DNA of 28,893 bases from JACNLN01 sp964626495 (GTDB lineage: Bacteria > Fidelibacterota > Marinisomatia > Marinisomatales > CAZVFT01), in contig CAZVFT010000019.1 of NCBI GenBank assembly GCA_964626495.1, positions 1 through 28,893 on the forward strand, read 5' to 3'. Under the pieces are notes generated by a model, which ran no database searches, had not been told where the DNA came from, and was given only the letters and a program-made list of their open reading frames with translations. The position numbers and the translations under genes are program-made. Positions 16,050 through 24,968 of the stretch are shown in pieces (the stretch's first letter is position 1; each line of letters begins with the position of its first letter).

Positions 16050-17438
16050 TTATGTTTTAATGTTTTTCTCTGTCAACGAGTTGACAAATTCATTGTTAAT
16101 TTTCCAGATATCGCCTGCTCCCATAGTAATTATGATATCACCGGGTGATGCAATTTTTTCGAGTAAATCAACAATTGCATTTTTATCTTCAACCCAGTGG
16201 ACATTTTTATGTCCAAATCGTTTTGCCGCATCGGTAATGATTTTACCTGTCAGACCCTCGATTGGCTCTTCTCTTGCAGGATAGATATCGGTGACGATGA
16301 GAACATCAGAAAGAAGAAATGATCGGGCAAATTCCTCATAAAATTTTTGGGTTCGACTGTATAAGTGTGGCTGAAATACAGATACCAATCTACGATTCCA
16401 ACCTTGTTTGATTGCTTCGAGGGTCGCCAACACTTCCGTAGGGTGATGTGCATAATCATCCATAACCATTAGGTCGTTAAAAACCCCTTTAATTTCCTGC
16501 CGTCGCTGAACCCCCTGGAAAGAATTCAATCCTGTTTGGATAGTTTTAAAATCAAGGTTCAATTCCAGACCAAGTGCTACTACTGCCAGGGCATTACAAA
16601 CGTTATGCTTCCCCGGAACATTGAGATGTATCTTTCCAAGAACACTCCCATTCTGGTGAACTTGAAAGTTGGTGTCCATTTCATTAAAGGTAACACTTTT
16701 TGCTTGCAGATCGGCTTGATTTGAAAACCCATAAGAGATAACGGGGCGATGGATATCTGGTAAAATATTCTGAATGTATGGTTCATCAAGACAGGCTATC
16801 ACGGCACCATAAAAAGGGACTGCGTTGGCAAACTGAGTAAAAGAGTTAAAAAGGTCTGTTTTATTCTGATAACACTCCATGTGATCCAGGTCAATGGTGG
16901 TAATAATAGAATAGGTAGGTTGCAGTTGAAGAAAACTCCTATCGAACTCATCAGCTTCTACCACGATGGTGTTTCCAGAACCAAGAATAGCATTGATATC
17001 CAGACTTTTTACCACTCCTCCAACAACGATGGTAGGATCAATATCAGCTTCAGTCAGAAGAGCTCCTATCATAGAAGTGGTGGTTGTTTTTCCATGAGTT
17101 CCTGCTACTGCTATACTTCTTTCCTTCAATTTTAATAATTCCCCAAGCATTTCCGCTCGACGAATAATGGGGACATTATTATCCCTGGCGGCATGAATTT
17201 CAGGATTATCAAGTGTTACAGCGGAAGAGTATACCAGAACATCGCACTCTTTAACGTTATCGTATGAGTGATTGGAATAAATTGTTGCTCCTTTAGCTTC
17301 CAGTTTCTTAGTGATTTCCGTTGGATTAAGATCAGAGCCATAGATTTTAAATCCGAGATTAATCAGAAGTTCAGCAATACCGCTCATACCAATTCCGCCA
17401 ATGCCTACAAAGTGGACTTTTTTGACTTTTCCAAACAT
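16050..17438 (-). CDS. murC: UDP-N-acetylmuramate-L-alanine ligase
   Basis: MurC adds L-Ala to UDP-MurNAc with ATP. The 462-residue protein has the N-terminal Rossmann motif VGIGGIGMSG (11-20), the Mur ligase P-loop GTHGKTTT (113-120), the VEADEFDRSF segment and DDYAHHPTEV, both characteristic of MurC. The ATG overlaps the murG stop codon in a TAATG junction. Confidence 0.98.
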   Translation of the reverse strand: MFGKVKKVHFVGIGGIGMSGIAELLINLGFKIYGSDLNPTEITKKLEAKGATIYSNHSYDNVKECDVLVYSSAVTLDNPEIHAARDNNVPIIRRAEMLGELLKLKERSIAVAGTHGKTTTTSMIGALLTEADIDPTIVVGGVVKSLDINAILGSGNTIVVEADEFDRSFLQLQPTYSIITTIDLDHMECYQNKTDLFNSFTQFANAVPFYGAVIACLDEPYIQNILPDIHRPVISYGFSNQADLQAKSVTFNEMDTNFQVHQNGSVLGKIHLNVPGKHNVCNALAVVALGLELNLDFKTIQTGLNSFQGVQRRQEIKGVFNDLMVMDDYAHHPTEVLATLEAIKQGWNRRLVSVFQPHLYSRTQKFYEEFARSFLLSDVLIVTDIYPAREEPIEGLTGKIITDAAKRFGHKNVHWVEDKNAIVDLLEKIASPGDIIITMGAGDIWKINNEFVNSLTEKNIKT

Positions 17439-18552
17439 TACTGAGACACCAGTTCTAAAATGTTATCAACAATTGTATCGGCTGCATCTAACGTCGAAAC
17501 CGATCTGGCTGCATTTTCCATTTCCACAAGTTTTTCTCTATCGCTCAATAATTGTTCAACTTCGTGAATAAAGCGTTCTCTGGTCAATTTATTTTCAGAA
17601 AGAACAATAGCTGCCCCAGCTTTTTCAAGGCTCCGGGCATTTTTAGTTTGGTGATCAGCCGCAGCTCCAGGGAAGGGAATGAGGAGGGAAGGTTTGCCAC
17701 AATAGGCAATTTCAGAGAGAGCAATGGCACCTGCCCTTGAAATTACCAGGTCTGCCGCTGCATAGCCAGAGTCCATATGATCGATAAATGGATGTAGGGA
17801 AATGGATGAATATTTCGATTCAAAATGTTGTAAGTCATCAAAATGAGTGGGACCAGTTTGCCAGATAAACTGGATGTTAAGTTTACCTGCAAGGTAGTCA
17901 AGAGACTCTGAAACCATCGAGTTAATGAAAAGAGATCCCTGGCTTCCGCCAATGATGGTAATTATGGGTCTATCTGGATCGAGTTGGAATTTGGACAGAG
18001 CTTTGGATCTATTCATTAGTGATAATTCCTTGCGGATAGGATTTCCCGTGAAAACGAAGTTTTTTTTTTAAGATAGCGTTCTGTATCGTGGTAACTTATA
18101 CAAACTCTATCCACTCGACTTGCCAGCCATCGGGTAGTAAATCCTGGAAACGAGTTTTGTTCATGGATGAGTGTTGGAATTCCCTTGTGGATTGCCCCTA
18201 AAATGGGAAGCCCACTGGCATATCCTCCCGTTCCTACGACGATGTCAGGAGAAAAAGTTCGTAAAAGTCTTCTCGTATTGATGTAGGATGCCATAAATCG
18301 TATAGGAAAGAGAATGTTTCTTATCAAAGCTGTGGTTGAAAGTCCTCTCACAAAACCCCGGATGTTGAGGAGGGTGAAAGATTCCTCCTTACTTTTAAAT
18401 TTATCAGCTTCAATCCCGAACTTTGAACCAACGAAATGTATGGTGGAGTTAGAAATTCGCTTTTTTAGAGTATCCGCAATGGCAAAAGCAGGGAAAAGAT
18501 GACCCCCTGTTCCTCCGCCAGCGATAATTAATTTGATTGATTTATTTTGCAA
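17438..18552 (-). CDS. murG: Lipid II synthase MurG, interrupted by a -1 frame change
   Basis: MurG transfers GlcNAc from UDP-GlcNAc to lipid I on the inner membrane. The N-terminal frame (18552-18016, 178 codons) holds GGGTGGH (12-18), GTGGYASG (107-114) and HEQNSFPG (130-137). The C-terminal frame (ATG at 18016, to 17438, 192 codons) holds GGSQGS, SRAGAIALSEI and the PFPGAAADHQTKNA donor-site region. The two frames meet at a run of ten A (minus strand, 18069-18060). Reading on in the -1 frame restores FVFTGNPIRKEL, with the conserved TGNPIR motif, and gives one protein of 371 residues, normal for MurG. As written, the N frame ends 14 codons after the run. Possible causes are a one-base deletion or sequencing error, transcript slippage, or ribosomal frameshifting. 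The start is TTG at 18552, which overlaps ftsW by 11 nt and has GAGG upstream. Confidence 0.92.
18060..18069 (-). other. A10 slippery run inside murG
   Basis: On the coding strand the frame reads CTT AAA AAA AAA ACT, which contains the heptamer A AAA AAA suited to -1 slippage. One extra A, or one -1 step, joins the two murG frames. A weak hairpin (TCC-GCAA-GGA) lies about 20 nt downstream, and I see no strong upstream Shine-Dalgarno stimulator. Confidence 0.6.
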
Positions 18553-19687
18553 AGAGGATCCTCGCTCCCTTTTTGTGTCTCACAGACCGTTTTGCCATTG
18601 AAATGTTAAGCAAGATACCAATTGTCATCATATTGACTACTAACCCGGTACCTCCAAAACTGATAAATGGTATAGGCAATCCGGTGGTGGGTACCAAAGC
18701 CGTTACTACAGCTGAATTGATGAAAGCATAGGTTATCATTTTCACTGATATGCCTATAGCCAGCATAATGCCAAAAATATCGGTGCAATTTTTTGATATT
18801 TTTATTCCTCTCTGGAAAATAGCAAGGAATAGGGTGAGAATAATAAAAGTTCCGATAAATCCAAACTCTTCACCAATGATTGACATAATAAAATCGGTGT
18901 GAGGTTCTGGAAGAAACAGATTTTTCCCCACACTTTCACCAAGTCCTACTCCAAAAAGTCCACCATTTCCCAGACTTGTGAGAGACTGTTTCACTTGATA
19001 ATTCATCCCACCAAGATCTGATCCGAAAGTTAAAAAAGACTTTATCCTTTCAAGACGGTAGGAAGCAATTAACATAACCGGAATGATAATCGCTAAGCCT
19101 GTACTAGTAGTCGCCATTAAATGACTAATTTTTGCTTTTCCTACGAACAGAAGTGTGCCCATAATAACTGCAATCATAATAGCTGTGCTAAAATCTGGTT
19201 GAATGATAATCAATGTCATTATGAGACCTACCATCACGATGGGGGGGAGGAATCCATAAATGAAATCATTTATTTGATCTCTTTTATCATCGATATATGA
19301 TGCCAGATAGAGTATAATTGCAAATCTTGCGAGATCGGATGTTTGCCATCCAAAAGAACCAACATACAGCCATCTTGCTGAATGTGTGCTTCCCCTTAAT
19401 GTGTAACTGATTTTTGTAATCAATAGAATAATGATAGTAAATATGAGAAGCGGTGCAGCAAACTTTTTCAACTTTTGGTAGTCAATATGCATAAACAAGA
19501 ACATAACAATTAGACCGATAACGACTCTGATCATATGACGTTTGAAATAGTATGTACCAACCCCGAACATATCCATAGACCTATTAATGCTGGAACTGAA
19601 TATCATCACGGTACCCACTGTAGCAAGAGCCAGTGTTAGACCTAAAAGGGTTTTATCGTACTTTTTTGAAGAAACCAATAATGACAT
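18542..19687 (-). CDS. ftsW: Septal peptidoglycan glycosyltransferase FtsW (SEDS family)
   Basis: The 381-residue protein has about ten membrane spans. It carries SEDS signatures: SARWLYVGSFGWQTSDLARFA, GVGLGESVGKNLFLPEPHTDFIMS and, near the end, PTTGLPIPFISFGGTGLV. It polymerises lipid II at the septum together with FtsI. Its position between murD and murG identifies it as FtsW rather than RodA. The ATG overlaps the murD stop (TAATG). Confidence 0.97.
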   Translation of the reverse strand: MSLLVSSKKYDKTLLGLTLALATVGTVMIFSSSINRSMDMFGVGTYYFKRHMIRVVIGLIVMFLFMHIDYQKLKKFAAPLLIFTIIILLITKISYTLRGSTHSARWLYVGSFGWQTSDLARFAIILYLASYIDDKRDQINDFIYGFLPPIVMVGLIMTLIIIQPDFSTAIMIAVIMGTLLFVGKAKISHLMATTSTGLAIIIPVMLIASYRLERIKSFLTFGSDLGGMNYQVKQSLTSLGNGGLFGVGLGESVGKNLFLPEPHTDFIMSIIGEEFGFIGTFIILTLFLAIFQRGIKISKNCTDIFGIMLAIGISVKMITYAFINSAVVTALVPTTGLPIPFISFGGTGLVVNMMTIGILLNISMAKRSVRHKKGARILFAK

Positions 19688-21066
19688 TAAATGGACTCCA
19701 ATAGCTCAATTACAGTTTGTTTGAACATTTCTCCCCGGTGCTCATAATTATTAAACATATCAAAACTGGAACAGCCCGGAGATAGGAGCACAATATCGTC
19801 AGATTGTGCTTTTGAATAGGCTGTTTTTACAGCCGATTCAATGGAGGTAACACGCATGCATAAAAACTGCTCACCAAGTGTTTCAATAATTCGATCAGAA
19901 GCCTCCCCAATAACAAGAATTGTTTTCACATTAGGTGTGAGGTGTGGAATAAGTTTCGAAAAATCTCCACCCTTATCCCGTCCTCCGAGGATAAGAATAA
20001 CAGGTCGAGAAAATGAATTTAGAGCCACGATAACTGATTCAATATTTGTTGCTTTCGAATCATTATAGTAGTCTACTTCGTTAATGGAGCAGATATGTTC
20101 AATGCGATGAGGAACGCCACGAAAGCTTGTCAAAACTTTTTGAATACTATCCATCGGGACGTTCAATATTTTACACACTGTGGAAGCAGCTAAAAAATTG
20201 GCGGTGTTGTGTTTACCAGGAAGACTGAGATCTTTTAAATGGACGATAATATTTCCTTGTTTATCCTTTATCTTTGTAGCGTTGATAGTAAAAAAAGAAT
20301 TAGAGTGGTTTTTCAATGAAAAAGGAATCTGCCTGGCTCTGGTGTGTATCAAACTTGTGAGAAACCGATCGTCGGCATTGTAAATCACTTTATCCTTATC
20401 CGTCATATTTTTCAGAATTTGCATTTTGGCAGTAGCGTACTCCTCCATAGAAATGTAGCGATCAAGATGGTCAGGTGTCAGATTCAGGAGTACTGCCACC
20501 TGTGGCTTAAAGTGTTGGATATGTTCCATCTGAAAGCTACTGATTTCAAGAATGTGGATCCCATTTTCAGGTTCGGCTTTGAGATTTTCTCGGACAATCT
20601 GTGAAAATGGTATCCCCACATTCCCCGCGAGGTATGGGGTATATGTAGAGTGCTGGCACATTTCAGCTATCATTGCAGTGGTGGTTGTTTTACCGTTGGA
20701 TCCTGTAATTGCCACAATGGGAAGTTCAGTGAACCAGCTTGCAAGTTCAACTTCACCAATGACCGATATGCCCCTCTCCTTAGCGGTGACGATGATGTCG
20801 GCATTCTGAGGGACTCCCGGGCTCACAACCATAAGGTCAGTATCATAAATCATTTCGGAGTGAGTTCCCACTTCAATGGTGACTCCTTTTTTTTGTAATG
20901 CTTTTACTTCTGGATTATCACCCGTACTGGCATTGTTATCGCTTAAAAAAACTTTAGCACCCAAAGTAAGTAAGAGTTCAGACGCTGCTATGCCACTTCG
21001 AGCTGCGCCAATAACAGTTACCTGTTTCCCTTTTAATTTGATGTTATTTTTTACGCTGATATCCAT
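19687..21066 (-). CDS. murD: UDP-N-acetylmuramoyl-L-alanine-D-glutamate ligase
   Basis: MurD adds D-Glu to UDP-MurNAc-L-Ala. The 459-residue protein has an N-terminal nucleotide-fold motif VIGAARSGIAASE (18-30), the Mur ligase P-loop GSNGKTTT (122-129), LNLTPDHLDRY, the ligase domain DYYNDSKATN and ILGGRDKGGDF, and the C-terminal LLSPGCSSFDMFNNYEHRG, which is diagnostic for MurD. It is coupled by TAATG overlaps to mraY upstream and ftsW downstream. Confidence 0.98.
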   Translation of the reverse strand: MDISVKNNIKLKGKQVTVIGAARSGIAASELLLTLGAKVFLSDNNASTGDNPEVKALQKKGVTIEVGTHSEMIYDTDLMVVSPGVPQNADIIVTAKERGISVIGEVELASWFTELPIVAITGSNGKTTTTAMIAEMCQHSTYTPYLAGNVGIPFSQIVRENLKAEPENGIHILEISSFQMEHIQHFKPQVAVLLNLTPDHLDRYISMEEYATAKMQILKNMTDKDKVIYNADDRFLTSLIHTRARQIPFSLKNHSNSFFTINATKIKDKQGNIIVHLKDLSLPGKHNTANFLAASTVCKILNVPMDSIQKVLTSFRGVPHRIEHICSINEVDYYNDSKATNIESVIVALNSFSRPVILILGGRDKGGDFSKLIPHLTPNVKTILVIGEASDRIIETLGEQFLCMRVTSIESAVKTAYSKAQSDDIVLLSPGCSSFDMFNNYEHRGEMFKQTVIELLESI

Positions 21067-22169
21067 TAACGTATTTTAAATGTGCTTAAAGATAGTAGGG
21101 CAAAAAGGATTCCAATAATCCAGAATCGTATGACAACTTGAGTTTCTTTCCAACCTTTTAATTCATAGTGATGATGGATGGGAGCCATATTGAACAATCG
21201 TTTTCCCACTCCATTTCGCTTCTTTGTAAAGTGGAAAAAAGACAGTTGTATAATAACAGACAATGCTTCCCAAACGAAAACCCCGCCGATAATGAGAAGG
21301 AGTAGTTCTTTTTTTAATAAAATTGCCAGTGTTCCTAAAGCAGCACCTGTTGCCAGAGCTCCCGTATCTCCCATAAAAATTTTTGCCGGGGGGGCATTAA
21401 ACCATAAAAATCCAAGACAAGCTCCCATCATTGACGAGGCATAGATACTTAATTCACCACTTCCAGGTAAATAAACAATGTTTAAGTAACTGCTGAAATC
21501 AACACGACCAGAAATGTATGCGATAGCACCAAATGCTACAGCACATATGGCTAATAACCCGGAAGCAAGTCCGTCGAGTCCATCTGTAAGATTGACAGCA
21601 TTAGAAGAAGCCATTACCACCAGAATCACCCATGGAACATAAAGAATGCCAAAATTTATTTCATAGTTCTTGAAAAATGGCACTGATGTAATGGATCGGG
21701 CACTTTCAAATCCCTGATGAAAATAAATCCAACCTCCAATGACAAGTCCAAGTAATATCTGTCCTACAATTTTGTAACGTGCAACCAACCCTTTATCAAG
21801 TTTGCGAACACTTTTTAAATAGTCATCCAGGAAACCAATTAATCCCATCCACACGGTGGCTATTAGAATTATATGGATGTATGTGTTTGTCAGATTTGCC
21901 CAGAGAAGAGTGGGGAGAATCAATGCCAGTAAAATGATGATTCCCCCCATTGTAGGCGTGCCCTTTTTATTGAAGTGGGTGTCTGGTCCACTTTCACGGA
22001 TAGATTCAAAAATGAAGCGTTTCTGGAGCGATTTGATAATCAGAGGTCCTATAATGAAACTAATAAGAAGTGCAGTAATGGCTGCCATTGCAGCACGAAA
22101 AGTGATATAGTGAAAAAGATTGAGTCCGGAGATGTAAGATTTTAACGGATAAAAGAGATGGTAAAACAT
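21066..22169 (-). CDS. mraY: Phospho-N-acetylmuramoyl-pentapeptide transferase
   Basis: MraY links phospho-MurNAc-pentapeptide to undecaprenyl phosphate to make lipid I. The 367-residue protein has about ten spans and the family motifs TPTMGG (71-76), GFLDDYLK (112-119), NAVNLTDGLDGLASG (190-204), FMGDTG (265-270) and APIHHHYELKGW (329-340). The catalytic Asp residues are present. Both ends are in TAATG junctions, with murF upstream and murD downstream. Confidence 0.98.
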   Translation of the reverse strand: MFYHLFYPLKSYISGLNLFHYITFRAAMAAITALLISFIIGPLIIKSLQKRFIFESIRESGPDTHFNKKGTPTMGGIIILLALILPTLLWANLTNTYIHIILIATVWMGLIGFLDDYLKSVRKLDKGLVARYKIVGQILLGLVIGGWIYFHQGFESARSITSVPFFKNYEINFGILYVPWVILVVMASSNAVNLTDGLDGLASGLLAICAVAFGAIAYISGRVDFSSYLNIVYLPGSGELSIYASSMMGACLGFLWFNAPPAKIFMGDTGALATGAALGTLAILLKKELLLLIIGGVFVWEALSVIIQLSFFHFTKKRNGVGKRLFNMAPIHHHYELKGWKETQVVIRFWIIGILFALLSLSTFKIR

Positions 22170-23512
22170 TATGTCTTGAATACCTCCGCAATGATGGTTT
22201 CCATCTCAACACCTCTGGATCCTTTTACCAGGATAACATCTCCGGATTTGATGATGCTTTTCAGGTCACTTACCAGTGCATCTTTGTCACTGTAATGAGT
22301 GGCAGGTATCTTATCCTTTGCTGCATTAACTGTGGCTATAGAATCACTGCCATAGCAGAAAAGTGCATCTACACCAGAATGAACGCATTGTTTGCCTACC
22401 TCCTGATGGTAGATTTCTGAGTCCTTACCCAATTCCAGCATATCTCCGAACACAACAATTCGCTTGCCGTTCGCAGGCAGAGAAAAAAGTAAATTGATAG
22501 CAGCTGATGTAGACTGGGGATTTGCGTTGTAAGTATCATCTATGATGGTGATATCTTCAAAATGTTTTACCTGGCATCTTCCACTGGTAGGTTCGAATGT
22601 TGGTACCTGTTTCTGAATCGTTTCCCAGCTTATATCAAGGGATGCAGCTACGGAACAAGCTGCTACTGCATTTATTGCAAAAGTCTTATTGTAAGAGTTA
22701 AGATTGATCTCGTATCCGTCGATGATTAGAGATAACGGGTCATTTTCAGAATAATAAATGTCAGCAGTAAAATCACACTCATGTGAAAATCCATAAGTAA
22801 TTATTTGAGCTTTTGTCCATAATGATTTGACGTGTTCATCATCCGCATTGATAAATGCAATTCCATCCTCTGGCAAGGATTCAAAAAGCTCCCCTTTAGT
22901 TTTAATCACATTTTCTATAGTACCAAAATATTGGAGGTGGGCGGGAGCGATATTGGTTATCAAGCCGTAGTGAGGTTTGGCGATGTTGCAGAGATAACCA
23001 ATATCGCCCATAGTATTGGCTCCCATTTCCAATATGGAGAGAGTGTGGTGGTGGGATAGCTCAAGTAAAGTAAGGGGTAATCCAAGGCGGGTGTTGTAAT
23101 TTCCACGAGTCCCGTGTATTGAGCCTGTTGAGGAAATGATATGTATTAAAAGATCTTTTGTTGTGGTTTTCCCATTACTCCCGGTGATAGCAAGAATGGG
23201 AGTGTTAAAATTTGTCCGCCAGACCTTCGATAGAATAGAGATAGTTTCTATTACATTATCAACGGAAATTTGTGGGAGATTAACGGTTGTATCTCTATGT
23301 GTAACCAGTGCAGCGGTGCATCCTTTATCTTTGGCATGAGCGAGATAACGATGACCATCTGTTTTTTCTCCTTTCAAAGCTAAAAACAGATCATTAGGCA
23401 TTGCTTCAAGACTATCCGTTACTATTCCAGTAATGACTGCATCAACATTTTTTTTAATCTCCACTTCCATCATCTGATGAAATAGATCTGGATCTGGTAA
23501 ATCAATTCTCAT
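22169..23512 (-). CDS. murF: UDP-N-acetylmuramoyl-tripeptide-D-alanyl-D-alanine ligase
   Basis: MurF adds D-Ala-D-Ala to complete the pentapeptide precursor. With the start at 23512 the protein has 447 residues. It has the P-loop GSNGKTT (about 111-117), LEMGANTMGDIGYL, the DDTYNANPQS motif typical of MurF, and a C-terminal VKGSRGVEME. An open frame extends up to 23566, but that would overlap murE by 65 nt and add a non-conserved tail. The ATG at 23512 (MRIDLPDPDLF) leaves an 11-nt overlap and fits the family. No ddl gene is next to it, so the D-Ala-D-Ala ligase must be elsewhere. Confidence 0.96.
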   Translation of the reverse strand: MRIDLPDPDLFHQMMEVEIKKNVDAVITGIVTDSLEAMPNDLFLALKGEKTDGHRYLAHAKDKGCTAALVTHRDTTVNLPQISVDNVIETISILSKVWRTNFNTPILAITGSNGKTTTKDLLIHIISSTGSIHGTRGNYNTRLGLPLTLLELSHHHTLSILEMGANTMGDIGYLCNIAKPHYGLITNIAPAHLQYFGTIENVIKTKGELFESLPEDGIAFINADDEHVKSLWTKAQIITYGFSHECDFTADIYYSENDPLSLIIDGYEINLNSYNKTFAINAVAACSVAASLDISWETIQKQVPTFEPTSGRCQVKHFEDITIIDDTYNANPQSTSAAINLLFSLPANGKRIVVFGDMLELGKDSEIYHQEVGKQCVHSGVDALFCYGSDSIATVNAAKDKIPATHYSDKDALVSDLKSIIKSGDVILVKGSRGVEMETIIAEVFKT

Positions 23513-24968
23513 TATTAGCTCTATTGATGACCTCAATGTCTGAGTAAGGAATTTTTTTCGTACCAAAGATTTGATAATTTTCTCGACCTTTGCCCAGTAT
23601 TGCTAAAATATCATTGGGCTTCATTTGAGATATGGCGTTACGGATAGCGTCTGCACGATTTGAATAAAATGTGTGATTGTTTTTCTCGAATCCTGCTGCA
23701 ATATCTTTATTTATTTTCTCGATGGATTCAGTTCTGGGATTATCGGGTGTTACAAATACATAGTCGGTATATGTTTCTGCTACAGATGCCATTAACGGAC
23801 GTTTTTCTGAATCACGATCACCACCGCACCCAAAAACGACCCGGAGTTCTCCCTCTTTGTTTAATAACATTCTCAATGAAGATAGAAGCTTTTGATATGC
23901 GTCTGGAGTGTGGGCATAATCAATAATAACAGTTGCACCATTTTTTAAACTAAAGCTTTCAACACGCCCGGGAACATTTTCACATTCTAATATTCCCTGT
24001 TCAATGGCTTTATCTGGAATTCCAAGTGCCCACGCTGTAGATACCGCAGAAAGGATATTTTCAATATTGTGTATCCCGATGAGTGGTGATATGATATTGA
24101 GAGTTTTATTGTGAATCTTAATAATACCCGTTATCCCCTCACGGGACATTCCCCACGATTGGTATGTGACATCTGCTTTACCATCCTTTTTAAATGATAC
24201 TGGAGATGCTTTTGTAATTTTTTTCAAATTCTCAAAATAGTGGTCATCAGCATTGATAACAGCTTTTCCCGTAGCAGGTATCATTGAAAATAATCTCGAT
24301 TTGGCTTTAAAATAATTGTCCATTGTTTTATGATAATCGAGATGATCCTGAGTCAGGTTTGTGAAAACAGCAAAATCAAATTCCACATCATCCACGCGAT
24401 TTTGTGCCATAGAATGTGAAGAAACTTCCATAACTACATGAGTAATGCCACCTTTGACAAAGAGATGTAAGATACGGTGCAGGTCGATACTGTCAGGTGT
24501 GGTGAGTTGTGTATCTGCTTTGAATCCTTCAGCCATTGCTCCAAGGGTTCCGATCAATCCCGCTTTTATACCATATGTTTTAAGAATGGAATAGAGAATA
24601 TAGCTTGTTGTAGTTTTTCCATTGGTTCCAGTTATTCCAATCACAGTCAATTGGCGAGAAGGATGGTCGTAGAAATTCGCAGCAATTCGAGAAAGTGCAC
24701 AGCGAGGATGTTTTACTATTACCAAAGGTGTATTAGGTTTATATCTTTCCACATTTCTATTATCATCTGGTGAGATTACCACTGCTGCACCTCGATGAAT
24801 TGCGTCTGAAATAAAATTACTACCATCCACAATGGTTCCGGGAATGGCAACAAACGCTGATCCAGGCCAGACATGACGAGAATCAACGCAAATTGACTGC
24901 ACAGGTATATTAAAGGATGTATCAGACACTGTCTTCACGCCATTAAGAATGTGGTGTAAATTGTTCAT
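23502..24968 (-). CDS. murE: UDP-MurNAc-L-Ala-D-Glu:meso-diaminopimelate ligase
   Basis: MurE adds the third stem-peptide residue. The 488-residue protein has the P-loop GTNGKTTT (114-121), the substrate loop TTPDSIDLH, HLDYHKTMDNYFKAKSRLF with the probable carbamylated lysine, DYAHTPDAYQ, and FGCGGDRDSEKRP. DNPR (409-412) is the signature of ligases that use meso-diaminopimelate rather than lysine, so the wall is probably m-DAP type. The ATG overlaps the ftsI stop codon (TAATG). Confidence 0.98.
   Translation of the reverse strand: MNNLHHILNGVKTVSDTSFNIPVQSICVDSRHVWPGSAFVAIPGTIVDGSNFISDAIHRGAAVVISPDDNRNVERYKPNTPLVIVKHPRCALSRIAANFYDHPSRQLTVIGITGTNGKTTTSYILYSILKTYGIKAGLIGTLGAMAEGFKADTQLTTPDSIDLHRILHLFVKGGITHVVMEVSSHSMAQNRVDDVEFDFAVFTNLTQDHLDYHKTMDNYFKAKSRLFSMIPATGKAVINADDHYFENLKKITKASPVSFKKDGKADVTYQSWGMSREGITGIIKIHNKTLNIISPLIGIHNIENILSAVSTAWALGIPDKAIEQGILECENVPGRVESFSLKNGATVIIDYAHTPDAYQKLLSSLRMLLNKEGELRVVFGCGGDRDSEKRPLMASVAETYTDYVFVTPDNPRTESIEKINKDIAAGFEKNNHTFYSNRADAIRNAISQMKPNDILAILGKGRENYQIFGTKKIPYSDIEVINRANNEN

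Noticed and set aside
23513..23566. N-terminal extension of MurF by 18 residues
   Set aside because: It would overlap murE by 65 nt and is not family-like; the ATG at 23512 fits the MurF N terminus and the usual short overlaps here.
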